DNA of 64,000 bases, from NCBI GenBank assembly GCA_000149265.1, contig CH003301.1:978057-1042056 (forward strand). The letters run 5' to 3'. The notes beneath the pieces are model-generated. The model was not told the DNA's origin, ran no database searches, and saw only the letters and a program-made list of their open reading frames with translations. A program made the translations under genes and the position numbers. Positions 12,101-27,100 of this stretch are shown piece after piece (positions within the stretch are counted from its first letter, which is position 1; every line of letters starts with the position of its first letter). Source of the stretch: Ciona savignyi. Lineage: Eukaryota > Chordata > Ascidiacea > Phlebobranchia > Cionidae.

Positions 12101-15100
12101 TCCTTCCAGTTGTTTGTTGATCTCGCCTAATACTTTGTTGGAACTTCTTGTTATTGTGAAAAGTTCATTTGATGTGAGGGACGGAGCTATTAAAGTATTT
12201 TGTCGTTAAAATTTAAGACGCGAAAATGTTGAAAAGGCATTACAATTTATCTCGACAAATTACCTACCTGCATTTATTTTGTCAATGCGCGAAAGCAGTC
12301 TGTTGTGCTGATCTGTCAAGTTCAGAGCACTATGGTTTGATGAGCGCAGATGATCTTCCAAACTACGCAGCAAATCTCTGTCACCTACAAAATAAGTAAT
12401 TGATTTTTACTAAATTGATATTTACTGAATATTTACTAAGGTATTTTTTACTCAATATAGGTATGCGCCATAGGCAAACGTACCATTAACAGTGTTTCGT
12501 AATTCTGCAACCTCATTTAAGATTGCCATGTTTCTTAACAGGGATTCATTTGCTCGAATGCCAAGATCTGTGGTTGCAGTGGATAATGCAGCTTTTCCCT
12601 GCTTTATCGCGGTTTTAGAAGTTTTATTTGCCCGTACCAACAAGCGTATTATGTTGGTCCAACGGCTCGCTGCCTCTGTCTGATTGTAGGAGAATGCGCT
12701 TACATTTTTGTACACCCTGTTATTAAATAAAAGATTTAATTGTTAATCTAAAACGTCGGTAAAGTTTAATTTAGTTTGTATGAACTTACTCTAGCATCAT
12801 CCTAGCATCCTCCTGCAATTGCGCACTGTGTTCCACTGCACTTTTTACAGAGGACATCTGTAACCCTTGAAGATCAGACCCCAGAATGTTATTATTGTGC
12901 AAAGTCACTGCCTCCACCTCTGCTTGTGTTGAACTCGCATATGCTTTCAATTCCTACACAAATTTGTCGATATGAAGTAAAATGTACAAAGGTGTCCAAT
13001 CATTTAATGTAAACATTGATGAAATGCTGAGATTTGACGCTTACTTCCATATTTTGTAATCCAGACTTATATAGATCAATTGCAGCATTAACGATCTTCT
13101 GTGCTTCATCCAGTGTCACGTTTGTCATTGTCGCCATATTATTTATCCGCTCAATATTTCCCTGAAAAAAATAGCATTATTTTATGCATTCTCAGTCAAT
13201 TGCATGTATAATATTTACCATAGTTTGACGGAGTGTTTGACTGTTAAGGACATTTTTAGTAGTTGCCACTCTGATGTCTGTGGACGCGTTACTGAGTTCC
13301 ATTTGAAGATGTCTGAACTTTGTCTCAATTTCACCCACTTGCTTGATCAGCTCTTCATTAAATAGATGAGCTTGGGGTTCAGTTTGATTTGCTCGAGCAG
13401 TAAAGTTGGTGTAAACTAATTCCAACATATCCTTGGCGAATCTAATAGGTGATTGTGGTTTAGATAAAATAGCACAGTTGTAAATAATATTCCTACTATC
13501 TGTACACCATCGAAAACAAAAATATCAATAATATCGTACTCAAGCTCGGTGTCAGCCATTTCCTTGTATTGGTTGATATTTCGTGCTCTCATTTCATTCA
13601 TTTTTATGTCAACTTTACTATATATATCCGCAGCGTCTTGTGCTGTTCCATTTTGCAGCCCGTGCAACAACCGTGTTGCCATGTTACTCACAGCTGTAAT
13701 GAATATACTTTTAGGACCTTTATTTAGAAAAAAAACGTCATGAGATAATATATGTTAATAAAAGAGAATATAAGCATTGTTTTCTATCTTACTTTCAACT
13801 GTATTGTTTAGTTCTGCCGTTTGTAAGATTTGTTGTTTCACATGTTCCCTTGTTGCATTGACTTTTCCAGAAGCATTGCTGGATACCGTGATGCACGACT
13901 TTGCCTGAATTCAAAATAGAACTTTAACAATAGACATATTTTATATAGACTTCTTTAATGGTTTGTAATTTGTACCTGTGCTACAACTGGGTAAACTTTC
14001 ATTTCGGTTTTGGTAATATTTCCAGGAACTTTGACCATGTCTGCCAAAGCATCCATCACAGAATTAGAGGAGTTTTCAAGAATTTTCTGTTAAAATTTGT
14101 CAAAAAATTAAATTATGTGAAGAAACATGCAATTTGCATGCAGTGACGTGATATTTGAAAAGCATCTTTGGATATCATTAACAGTACACTAGCAGGAAGC
14201 ACAATCCACATGTTCAACTCTGAAATTAGTGGCAACCACAGAAAGCATGGATTAGGACGAAGCAGGAAAGTTGTTTTGCCGTGTACCTTGGCCCTTCGCC
14301 TTTGAAGTACGAAGTAATTGAGTTTCCTGTGCAGAAGAAGGTCGATATATGGCTGTGTCAGAGAAAGAAGAGTGGTGGTAAGTTTGACGGTGGAACTGTC
14401 AGTGAGAGTATAGAGAAAAGAAGGTGCAAACACATTCTGGTGAGGTGTCGTGTCAGATGCATGCAAAGTAGTTCAATGTGTGTTTACAGAACTTATCGTA
14501 ACATTCAATTAAACTTGTAATACAGATAATATAGAAAAGAGGTCAAATTCAAAAGTATTATGATTTTACGTTATAACTAAATTACATGACATAATGAAGT
14601 ATAGAGCTGAAATCTGAAAAACAACCTGGTCAGCTATGTTCGAACTTGAAAGTCCATTCAGTAGGTAGGAAAGACTCTAAAAGTAGAGGTAAAGGGAAAC
14701 AATTTAAATAGTTTTTTTTTAAAGAAAAGGCATCATTTTACTATAAAGCAAACGAGTTTAACATGAAAGAAAGAAAGAAAGAAAGACATTTTATTTTTTT
14801 AAATATATAATATTTTGTGGGTTTTGTTAAAGACTTTTTAAAATCTTACAAATTTAGTTACCTGCAACTGGGCTGTGACGTTACGTGCACCAATAAGTCG
14901 GTTCCAAGGCGGTGGGAACATGTCACGTATATCGACATCATTTGTTCGATTTACCATTTCCTCAATTTCCAATAACAGTTTGCCCGCACACTCATCATTG
15001 CACTCTGTACATATATATGAACCATTTAACATTATATTTTAAATTCTTTTTCTGAAATGTGATGTTATGTGTCTCGTAGTTTTTATATTTTCTAAAACGA

Positions 15101-18100
15101 ACCTCGGCATCCTTCTGTTGTAATGACATGTTTATCACTGCAGCGGTCACATATTCTCCCCTTTATTCCTTCATCACAATTACATTGCCCGGTAACTTTG
15201 TCACACGCGCCATCCAATGAACCAGCCACATTGCAACCACATTTGGCACAGAAACCACCTGGTACTGTTGGGTCACCAAAATAGCCATCTGCACATCTAT
15301 TCAAAACGTTTTGTGCTTAAAATGGTTGTTTTTTATCGTATATTTAAGTGGATATGGAGTTAATGTCTAAAAATACCTTTCACAATGTTTTCCTTCGTAA
15401 CCAATCTGACAAGCATCACATGTGTATGAAGCAATACCATCCGATCCATCTGAATGACATGTTGGACTAAAATTGTTTATTGCACCTGCTCCAGGGCATT
15501 CACATTTGTGGCATGAGTTTCCAGAAAAATAATATCCTGTTTCACATGTTTCACAGTTGTGACCAACAAACTTATCAATGCAATTCTGCAAAACAATTAG
15601 GTGTAATTTTAGTTCCATTTTCATATAGTATGTAAATTACTCTTACCAAACATTTTCCAGTAAAAATGTCACAGGAATCGCTTCTGTTAAAACAGTTGCA
15701 GAGTTCACACATTCCAAGGTTTGGTTCCCGCTGAACTCGCATATAACCAGTCATGCAGTTCTAATTAAATTAATAATATTATAAGTAGTTTTACATAGTT
15801 TTACTCTCAAGTACGGTATTCTTACCTGGCAGGACAAACCAGAATAGCCAGGAGGACATATGCATTCTTCTATTCCATATGCTGGCGGTAAATCGGTTGC
15901 AGAATCTCCTCTTCCAGTTACTCCCGCCACGGCGACATCCAGGTATACTTCACTTAATCTGAAATATTAAATTTGATGTGTATAAAGAATCTAACACGTT
16001 ACTTTAATGCTGGTTACCTTGATTGATCCATGAGGAAGCCGTATGATGCCTTGATGAGGATCGAGTTAACGTTTTGTAAAATCAACGAAAACTCATCTCG
16101 AGTGACATTTTTGTTTGAATCCAAATGAGCCCAGCCAAACTAATTAAAATAAAGACAAAATATAAAAAGTACACAATTGCTTGTATGCGAGTTGGGGAAT
16201 ATCTTTGGTTTGCTTAAGACAAAAACTTATTTTAACGTTTTTTACCAAGCTTTTTAGAACTAAATTTATTATTTACGACAAATCTGTTTAAATTATTGCT
16301 TAGACTTATTTGAAAGCGCCGGTAACGGGTGATAAATTGTCTGTACACGATCTAATGTGGTAACTGTACATTTAATCGAAATGCCTACCTCTTGCATGGG
16401 AACCACATATGCTCTGGTTTGTTTAATGTGTGGATCCTCCATGCTATATTTGATTGTCTGTAAATTGCCTCCTTGTATAATCACACTTGCTTCAGGCCTC
16501 ATGCCTGGTGGGGTAGAAAACTCAGAAACAAAGTAAATGGTGTATCGTAATTTCCCTCCGTATGAGAGTCGCTGTTAACGAAATTGTCATTGATATTTAT
16601 TTACACTGATAGGCCGAATGTAATGTAAAAAAAGTTATTTACCCTGTCACCATTAAATTGCGGTGGAAGACGCCAGTAATATGGCCCGGAACGCATAGCT
16701 CGTACAGCTGTGTTTGAATCAAGCAATGCGATATCATCTGCAACACCGACAGTGGACCTCGATGCAATCTCATTAGTTACTTCAACTGGAGCCAAGCTTA
16801 AAGATATCTGTTAAACAAAGAATATTGCAGCTTTTATCTGGGATATCAAAAATGTATTTTGTCATGCAAGCCATTGGCACCGAAAGTAAGGAAAGATAAT
16901 TTATCTTTTAAAGCCGAATTAAGATGAGATAGAAGTCAAAAGTTTGCTGAGTTATGCCTAGTCCTACATTAAGCGTTTTTTTGTTGTTTTCTGCTTAAAC
17001 AGCCATAGCAAAGAAGATTAAATAAAACTTAGTACAGATTCAAGGCAAACAAAGATAGAATTTTATCCCACGTAAGCCAAGTTGCGCGTTAGAATTATTG
17101 CACTATCCCGCTATTTTCAATCATTATTAACACACCGTCGCCTCACCACTATCTCAAACGGGTCCGGCATGGTGATCTGTAGTTTCAATTGGGAAATTTA
17201 TTACTTAAACAAACGGTTTCAAAACTCTGCCTAGCTTTTGCAAATTGAAGGAGAAATCTTACCGGATTCCCCCAATAATAAGTGGCTTGTTGGCATTGGT
17301 TTGTAACACCTAGAGCAAAAACATGTAGTACATCCAACTTCATTTTCATTTGACAATCCAAAAGCACCCGCAACACAACGGTCACAGTGCAAGCCTTGTA
17401 CATTTGCCTACAAGTACATGTTAGTTTTGTTATGGATACGCATGACATTTCTTCATATTAAAGTCTGTACACTTACTTTACATAAGCACTGCCCATCATC
17501 AGAACACTCACACGTCCCATCGTTTAAACATGTGCTAGCTTGTGTCCCATCCACAAGGCAGTTACAAGCTTTACAGTTTGGATAACCATAATAACCTGGT
17601 CTACAAAGAAAAATAATTAGAGTATATATATTCAATGTGGAATTTATGAAAGCAAATGAACTAACTAAATTTATGCACACCTGCATCTGTTGCAAGTTTT
17701 GTCGGTGTATTCGAACTTGCATGGACATTGTCCTGTTATGTTATCACAAGTAAAACTTGTTGACCCTGCTTTACTGCAGTTGCAAAGCTGTAAAATTAAT
17801 TTTTTTTCAAAGAGTCTACTTTTAAGTAAATTAGAAACTTACTGTACATCCATTATTTAAAGACCATTGATAAGAACCATCTACGCAGTTCATGCAGCCT
17901 TCCCCGTGAGTGTTTGCAGGACATACACACTCGCCTGTAGCAGGATTACAATGTCCGTTTGTGTGTGTGCAATCGCATTCTGTAAAACCACCGTTTATTA
18001 ACAATGAGTTTTTATGTACAAAACATACGAATGTTTACAAAAGATTAGGCCTACCTATGCAGCCGCCATCACCAAAACTGTGGTAACCAGTGGAGCAGAT

Positions 18101-21100
18101 ACCGCATGTTTTTCCCACGACACCCGTTCGACAAACACAAGAGCCATCTGATCTGCATTGCATCATGATGCTGCCAATTGGGTTGCAGTCGCAGGGGACA
18201 CACATCTTTTCTTCTATGCTAAGGTAGTTATTGCTCTGTACAGAATAAAATGTTATTTATATATATTTAAATCTGCATAAGCAGGCTAAGGGTGAACACA
18301 ATCTTTAACTTACTGCACAGGCGTCACACTTTCTTCCATATACATCTTGTCTGCACGGGCATTGACCAGTAACAAAATCACATTGTCTACTCAAAGAACC
18401 GATGGGATTGCATTCACAAGGTCCACAGTTCTTGCGTAGGATAGCATCTCCGTAATAAGCTTAAAATAAAATTAATTTTAAAATGTTGTCACAATGCGCA
18501 CACATATTATGTTTAAACTACGTAATCATATATAAACACGTACCGGCTTCACATCTTTCACAGTGGTCTCCAGCGGTGTGCCCTTTGCAGAACTTACATA
18601 CACCGTTTAATTGATTACATGCCCCAGAATTCCCATTGCAACTGCAGGGTTGACAGCTTCCACCAGGGGCAAAAGGGTTTCCAAAGTAACCATCGCTGCA
18701 TCTGAATAAATTACCGAAACCTCTCGGTATATTATCTGCCTTTATTTATTATATTTACTCACGTTTCACATCTTTTTCCACTATTACCAACGGCACATTC
18801 CAAACACATCATATCTCCGGTTGTTTTGTCAAGTCTACATGTTGGACTGAAGTTGTTGCTTGTCGTTGCTAGTGGACAAGAACATCTAAAGAGAAGTAGG
18901 GCGTTTGTGCACTTTTGAAACAGGATTTAAAGTAATCATGAAGTATAACCGTATATACACAATACCTACCTTTGACAGTCTTCAGACGTGCCGTTCAACG
19001 CATTTCCGTAATATCCGGGTTTGCATCGTTCGCAGTGTATTCCAATTGTACTGTGTTGGCAATTCTAAAAAACAGTAATTTAAAAATATTTTTCGAACGC
19101 CATTTTTATTTCATTATGAATTACCTCGCAGGCACCATTCAATTTGTTACAAATATTTGAATGGTGATTGCAGTTACACGGGAAACACTGCTCTCCGTTT
19201 CTCCAGTAACCTGTAGCACAATCTTGGCACGAATAACCTGTATACCCAGGTGGACAGTGACATATTTCAACTGAGGACGCAGGTAATCCTTTGCCTTCGG
19301 GGGTTGCAGAATCCATATACACATCGTGTATCCTGAAAATTTAAAACCTTTTAATTTGTCCAATAATTATTTAAAAAAGTGTCATCGAAATTCTTTATTC
19401 GAATTTACCTGTACACAGCACCAATGTTCCTGCTGTATACAGCACGGATCAAAATTCGCCGCAAATTACTGAGTACAGCGATCATATCAGCCTTGCTGAC
19501 GGGTTGTAAACTTTCTGCATTCACCCAGCCATCTCTGCTACCGAAAACACTAGAAGCTAGTTTTAATGCCACCTCTGTCTCAATTTCAGGAGATATCAAC
19601 ATTCCTCTGTGGTTGTATATCACTGTCCGCCCATTTCCCTAAAAATTAAAAGAAAGTTACACATACAAATGTTTTATTAAAAATATGGATTTACTTACAT
19701 CCAATATAATGTCGTTGGCTTGTATGGGCATTGGTTGAGCACCTTGTAAGATGTCGTACGAGACCGTGTAGCGGAGTGTACCACCATACGAGTTAAGTTT
19801 ATTTCCTTCAGAAAAAAGAAAAGGTTATTTATACTAAACAAACTTCAAAATATTAACCCAACTTACCGAGATATCTTGCTGGAGCCGACCAATAGTACAT
19901 TGTAGTACCCAGCTCCCGTGCAGTTGGACCATGCTCCACATAGGGTTCGTGAAGATCCGGATCAATTTGTGGTCTTGTTCTTCTTCTTCCTCTTTGATCG
20001 CGAACCTCCCATCCCTCATTTGTGTGGATTGTAGACCTTAACATGCAATGGACTAATTACACGACACAAAAAATTGTTTAATGTATTTTTTGTAAAAGCC
20101 ACACAGTTCACTTGAAAATATTACAACAAGTTAATTGTTTAAATAAATTTACCATCGTAAGTTAGATGACACGCAGCTCTGTGTGGCGCCATTACAGAAG
20201 CATTCATCACATCCCATTGGGTTGTTTCGCTGCAAATTGTAGAAGCCCACTTTGCATTGATTGCAATTGTCTCCTGTTACATGCTCCTGTAAACAGTCAG
20301 ATGTTGAGAATCAAGCATCAAGGGTTTCATCGGCTTAAAAATCCTACCTTACACGCGCAATCGCCAATGCAAGGGTCGATATTAAGACTTCCAGATGTAT
20401 TGCACGGACAAGGTTCGCAGTAGGGGAATCCGGTGTAGCCAAACGCGCATCTGCACAGAAACATGTTTATCACCCTTTAACCAACCTAACTCCTACTGCA
20501 ATAAACGTGGCTTACTTGTCGCATTGTTGCCCAGTGTAACCAACTTTGCAATAACATGATCCCGGGAATAAATCATTTTCTGCGTCAATGTGATCAATGT
20601 CTTTAACACAATTATATGGCCCCGAATCCGATATTCGGGTTCCACCATACGCGTTGCAATTGCAAGGAAGACATGGGTGTGATGAGTCCGCTTCAACATC
20701 AAGAGGCCGATACATACCGTCCACACAACTGTTTAAACAAAATAATTCGATGTTATGCAGAAAATATATAAACGTTAAACATTGGGTCGATTAAAGATAC
20801 CACAAAATAAAACCATCTTACGATTGGCAGTTAATTCCGGCAGTTCCATCTCTGCATCCGACGCACACTCCTCCGCCGATGTACTCTCCACGTGTGTTTA
20901 AACTGTCTCCTCTTTCATTCACAGCCGGATCGTAATAGCATTCCGTAGCGTGGCCGTGGCAGTTGCACTCTATTTAAATGTGGATTTAACTTGTTATTTT
21001 GCTGCGACTACTTTATAAAAGAAAATTATTTACAAACAAAATTAAAACATTTACCTTCACATTGGAAGCCATTGTTTCCCGGCATCCATTTGTATTGGTG

Positions 21101-24100
21101 AAATCCCGGCGCACATCTTTCACAGTTGAAACCAACTGTATTGTGCTCGCACGCGCAATGAAATAACTGTAAGATATATTTATTATTTGATATTCGATTA
21201 TGGTAGTGTCCATATATCAATTATAAGAACAAAAATGTGTTTTTTGGTTTTATATATTAGTTTACCCCGTTCTGTGTGTTCGTAGGACAAGTACTTGCAT
21301 GGCCGTAGCATATGCACATCCCTCCTATACTGATGTCTTTGATCGAGTAGTAATACTGCAAAACACAAAATCGTTAGAAAAGTAGACAGTTTTAAACTGG
21401 CGAAATATTCTAATGTTAAAATTCAGCAAAATGGCGGACTAGCTAATATGTTTGTTTCGATAAAGACCTTCAAGACCGAACTTACAATCCGTCACGTATT
21501 TCGAAATATTGAAACATGAGCGTCACTAATTCTCTTCGGCCCGTTCTTAGCGTTGGCGATCAGTAGGCTAAGCTGTGTAATTAACTCGAGTGTTATCTTC
21601 CTAAGACAAGTCATTTACAGACAGTCAGACGTCAACGAAGCGAGTACGGAAACGTATTCACCGCGATATATTTAATCGCCCCGCATACTTTTTTCATATT
21701 CTTTCTAAATACACAACACTGAAAATGTAGACGACGCGTTATAAATGGTAAAGTTGGAGTTATAATTAAAATGATTTACAGCATGATATATTTTTTCAGT
21801 GACAAAGACAGGGCTACTGGATATCTCAAATTATAGAACCAAACCACAGATTCGGTGCTTTTGATTTTTTAGCTATTTTGGTACTTTAGCCTTCCGTTTC
21901 TAAAATATCTTTTATTGTTCACAATGTGTCGTAACTGTATAATTAGTAGACGCTGCAGATCATTAAAAGGCAGTAAAACGCAAACGTGCGCCGATTGAAC
22001 AATACCTATCCCACACAAAGCAATCGCGACGCTAGCGGCGTTTGAACTAATAAGTACAACGTGATCGTTAACTCAGCTATATACTATGATCGCGGTCGGC
22101 TATTGCTGGGATCGGCCTAATTAATACTGGGTCATAGTTATCTACTTCCTTTGTGTCCGATGCTTGTATGACAACTTTGTATAAAATACTACGATAATTT
22201 ATTACCTTTCGGATTTTAAACACGATTTTTTTTGCCATTTACCTTTTTCATAACTGAATGTAATGAGAACGTTCCACATGTGCAAAGATCTGATGCAACT
22301 TTATGCATTTGAAGCAAAGTCAGCCCACTACTTCCTCGGCGTCTTATTAAAGTTCGCCGAGATCTTTTATCGTACAATCCCCGCGAAATCGCAGGTTTAT
22401 GCCGATCGCTTAAAATGCCGAATTTATGTCTGCTCCGAGTATCGTTCGACTGCAAAAGTATCGTCGGCGGGCGACGAGGTAACATTTCCCGCCGTACTGA
22501 GCCTCGGACGCTCAATCTGTGGTTTCTTGTGTGCGAAAATTCTCGCCCGTAACGAGCAAAGCCAGTGGAAACAAACAGACACAGTAACCAAGTTAAGTTC
22601 ATCCCTGTTCCACCAAAGGTAATCCTTGTAAGTATGTAATCGAAGCCGCCAAGGTAACTCCAATCTTTAGGCTTGATTGAGCGCACATGTACCAGCAAGA
22701 AATAAACCAGACAAGCTAACATATGTGCAATAAATTCGACCCTTATCACGGTTGTAATTTTTTTATATCTAGCATGTCTGCGGTAAAACTATTTATTTGA
22801 GTCAAGCTATTATATTCCATCTATGTACGTGTCAATATGTTCTCAGTATACCGTTCCTGTGCAATCGGTCTTGCAACTAAAAGCTTAACACTGCGACCCC
22901 TTTATTAAGATCTGTCTAAGTCCGATGTATAACCTGCAACTGAAGTCGCGACCTGCCCCGGCTTTGGTGTCGTACAAATGACACGCGAGCGGTGGCAAGT
23001 GATCGTTCCCCTCTAAGTGGCGATTCTGTCTCAATGGCCGATGGAAAATAACACGGTTTTGGGAACCGCTGAAACCGGGCACCGTCTCTCCTACTACAAG
23101 GCCCAGCCCCGCCGAGGTCGACTTAATTGAATTAATCGTACCGAAATTTACGTAAACATATCGAATCTCTTTGCTGTTCAAATTGCGACCCTTCCCTCTA
23201 TTGGAGCAAGATTGTGGCATTAATCGCCGCCTACAACACACATGCTTCCTAAGTTTAATTAATACAACGAAACTTCATTAAATAGTCAATGGCCGTTTAT
23301 GACTTATCTGACGAGCACGACCTAAAAACCAATGGACATACACATAATAATAAAGTCTCTTTTGTTTGGTCATTTTCAATGACGTCACACTGTGCGAACG
23401 ACGTCACGACTACCTCTAATAAGGATACAAGTAGGGTGGTAATATCTGACTCATAATTATACATTTGCTATACTGCAGCGCGTATCAATCCGAATAAAAC
23501 GAACAATGCTGGTGGCATATATTCCTAATGCATTCCTTCACGGTGTCTACAAAATGACAAAGATCGTAAGAAGTGGAGCATTTGATAAGTAACAGCAATC
23601 AATCATCCAATAAATAAAAATTGTATCGCCTAATGTGGGGTTATAATGCCAAACGTAGACTGTCCGAACTTTTTTTAATACGCATTCTTCGTGTGTTAGT
23701 ACACTTGTATGTCGCAACGAATCGCCGCAGTTTGTGCACAAGTCCGTAAGTGTGCTGATAGTTACGTTGCTAAGGTGCTAATCCCTACAACCAACACGGA
23801 TTACTTGCACTCGCTGTGCAAATATACGGCCGTCCAAAATCCGGTCAAACCAACTTTCCACCGTCTTTTATATCCCGCCGCGTTGAGTGTGATGGTGTTT
23901 AAAGTTGCGATTACACTAAAGTGGATTACTTAATTATTTGCAAACACAAATGTACACAACCTCATAAAGCTTTTACCACATGAGCTAAGAACTTCAAACA
24001 ATTCATTTATCGCACTCGTTTAACATTTCATGTAAAAGCAATAAAAATCTTATAAATGATATAGCTAGAAAATCAGACATTTGACGCATTTCCGAGTGTG

Positions 24101-27100
24101 ATTCTACTTGTTATGACAAGTAAACCTGAACGTTTTAAGTCATGGCGAAAATGAAAAATTATGATTGAAATGATTATGGATTTACGTAACAGTTGTAAGG
24201 CTCGTTTGCTTTTACTCACTCTTCTTGTAACCGACGGGTCGTTTTGCGTTGAGCCAATACTCAACGTCATTAGATCTCCGTGCAAAGTTCGAATCTTCTG
24301 AAGACGCAAACGAATATATCTTGCTGAAGTGAAGTCCACCAGTTCAAAAGACGGGTTTTCAGCACTTGGTCGTCCGTTAATCAGCGACACATGTATCTAA
24401 AAAGGCGTAAACATATATGATCGTTGAAAGTTTACAAATGGTTTTCTGTCAACCCAAAATGATTAATGTTATCAATCAAATACTGAAAACGGACTAATAA
24501 GTAGGTAACGACTTACTTCTCCGTTCTGGAATGGGTTGAGTCTCGAAAAGTATGTTGTGCACATCACTTCGCTATCGGTCTTGTAATTCGGAGCTCCAAG
24601 TTGGGAGGCAACTTTCCCATATTTTAATAAGCATTCCCTGCAATCATGAAGTTGTAATTAAAGGGGGTGACTATTGAGCTCAATTGTTCATTACCTATCT
24701 GAGGTAGCAAAATATTGCCAAGGAGACCATGTGACGCCATCAGTCGACTTTTCTAGAATCCAGTTTCCGGGACGCGGTGAATTAGCCGCTTTGATAATTA
24801 CGTAAGCAACCTGGAATACCTGTAAAAACAAAATAGTAAAATATAGTTTAAGCACGTGGTTATTTTACTGGTACCACCAGTATGTATATAATCCTGCCTT
24901 AAATTATTAAATAATAACTAACAGGACCGTCCCGAGCAAAAAGTCAAGGTCCGTGGTGACGGTCGTGTTTGTCACGTGATTATAAGATTTTACCAACAAT
25001 TAAATACATTAAGTTCGTTCCAACTTATCGTTCACATAAAACAGATTGTGGTGCATCATACACTGGGATTCAGCACATTCCAAAAAAATATACGTCAATA
25101 TTACGCAAAATTTTAGGTCAAACATTCGTAGCCGTAAAACGTACGCTTTGACTTATTAATAAGTTATGTTTACTTGCAAAGCAAATTAAACTTACAACAA
25201 TAAAGCCCTAAGTAAAGAGTGTGTGGTGCGCGAGTAAAATGCGGAAATTCGACTTTTACCCGTTAAATTTCATTTATATGAGGGTTTCGTGCAGCTCATT
25301 GCCGACCTGTGTGTGGTTGGAGGAACAATTCACGTCGTTTGTGTGGTTTGTGCCACTTAATTGACTATCACCGACCACCGTAAACATTTTCGCGTGCGCC
25401 CCACGTTCGTAAAACCGATATTTGCAGTTGGAGCGAGTTTTAACTGTTGTTACTTTAACCCGCGTGCGTGAGAACTTTCACGGTTACGACATGGCAAAAG
25501 CAAGTTATACATGTTGTGTGGAAAGTGGCATGTTCTATAACGATCGTTAAGTACTACAAACGGTTTCCGTATTTGACCGTTTGCGCCTTGAAGTTGTCGT
25601 TTAAACAGCACCGATACGATAGCCCAAAATAATGGCAGCAGTGCCCTCGCCCCTTATTTTATTCCCACTAAATTCAAAGTGCACAGAACCGCTTATCAGA
25701 TAATCCCCGATAAAATTATAGACATTCTCGGTAAAACTTAGGGTCGAATAACTAGACGTTTACCAATGAACATAGAGTATTTTATTTTTCTAGCAATTTA
25801 CACAACTGCCTAAAATTGATAAAAATCGACTTTAAAGCCCATTGAAATTGAAATCAAGAATCAGTCGTTGTTTTCGTTTGATCTTAGATCACTGTCATTA
25901 ATTTTAAGCAGTCTCGCAATCTAGTAAAGGTTTTATTTACTCGTGATACATCAAGTCGTTAAAACTGTGGCTTATCTCAGAACTTCTCTAATCTGCGTGA
26001 AAATATTAGATATTCAGCTAACGCTTTTTACCCAATTGTAATTTAGGTACAAATGCAAATTTGATAGTCTAACGCCCAATAAATGAAATCTACCCGTTAA
26101 GATTTATGTTCAAAGCCGAGGTTGTGATTTATGGCGCGCCCCGCCCTGTTGCCACGACAAACGAGCAAGCACTCTCATTCTGTTTTAAGCGCCACCTTTC
26201 CTCGCCAATGCGTAATTCGATGATTGCTGTGTCTGGGTGACGTCATTTCTCCAGGCTGGATGCGACTTTTGGTAATCAATGTCGTTTACATAAAACATAG
26301 TTCTACCATGCAACAACTTTCACGGGTCAGAAAAATTGACTGAATGATATACGCAAATCTCCAGTCGAATATGGGTGCGAATCACCTACCGTCAGCCTTG
26401 GGTTAATAAAACGTGGTGACGCGTTTTAAAGCAATACTTCATCAGAATACGACAAGTCTAAAGTCGGTTTGATGTCAATAGAATAACACGTGGTTTTAAT
26501 ATTAATCATTTTGTAAAGTATACGAATATTAACGCTGATTGCACACTGCAACGGACAGTGATTTCAATCGTAGAAAGGCACGGAAGTCCTTCGTTTCGCC
26601 CTCAATCAAACCTTAGTATTTCTACGCGACCTTGTAGGACCATAACACAACATACCGAAAGTAAATAGGGCGTGAACGAAACACAGCTGTACTCTGCGTA
26701 ATAGGTATAAACGGGACCACGCTAGTTAAGCATGAGGTAGTCTTACGATATTTTGATCGTCGTCCTAAATCTAGAAATCAAAGTTATTTTTCAGCCAATT
26801 TTCACACTTGATTAGGAAGCAACGACCGGGCTTCTAAAGGTCAATATGTTCATTAACTTTTAGAACTGACGCTTCTTACAACAGTCAATGTAATTCATTA
26901 AACTGTGTACGTAAACAGTGCACGACGCCCGTCTGGAGTGAGGTCGCGACACCTCTACGGTTAAAATCTTCGCTTTAACTTTCACTCTGATGACGTAATT
27001 ATTTTTCAAGGTCGCTACCGTGTCGGCGCCGGGTGCGTTTTAGTCGGCACTTCTTTGGAGTTTAGATTTCGAAATACTTGGTAACTTAACCTCAAGTTTA

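Noticed and set aside
17310-17335. A 22-nt intron (GTACTACATG...CTCTAG) explaining the frameshift
   Set aside because: Too short for any known spliceosomal intron here, and it would remove the conserved Cys-Phe-Cys of the LE/L4 junction.
22263-22622. Plus-strand ORF of 119 codons
   Set aside because: It is antisense to candidate exon C and has no signal, domain or splice support.
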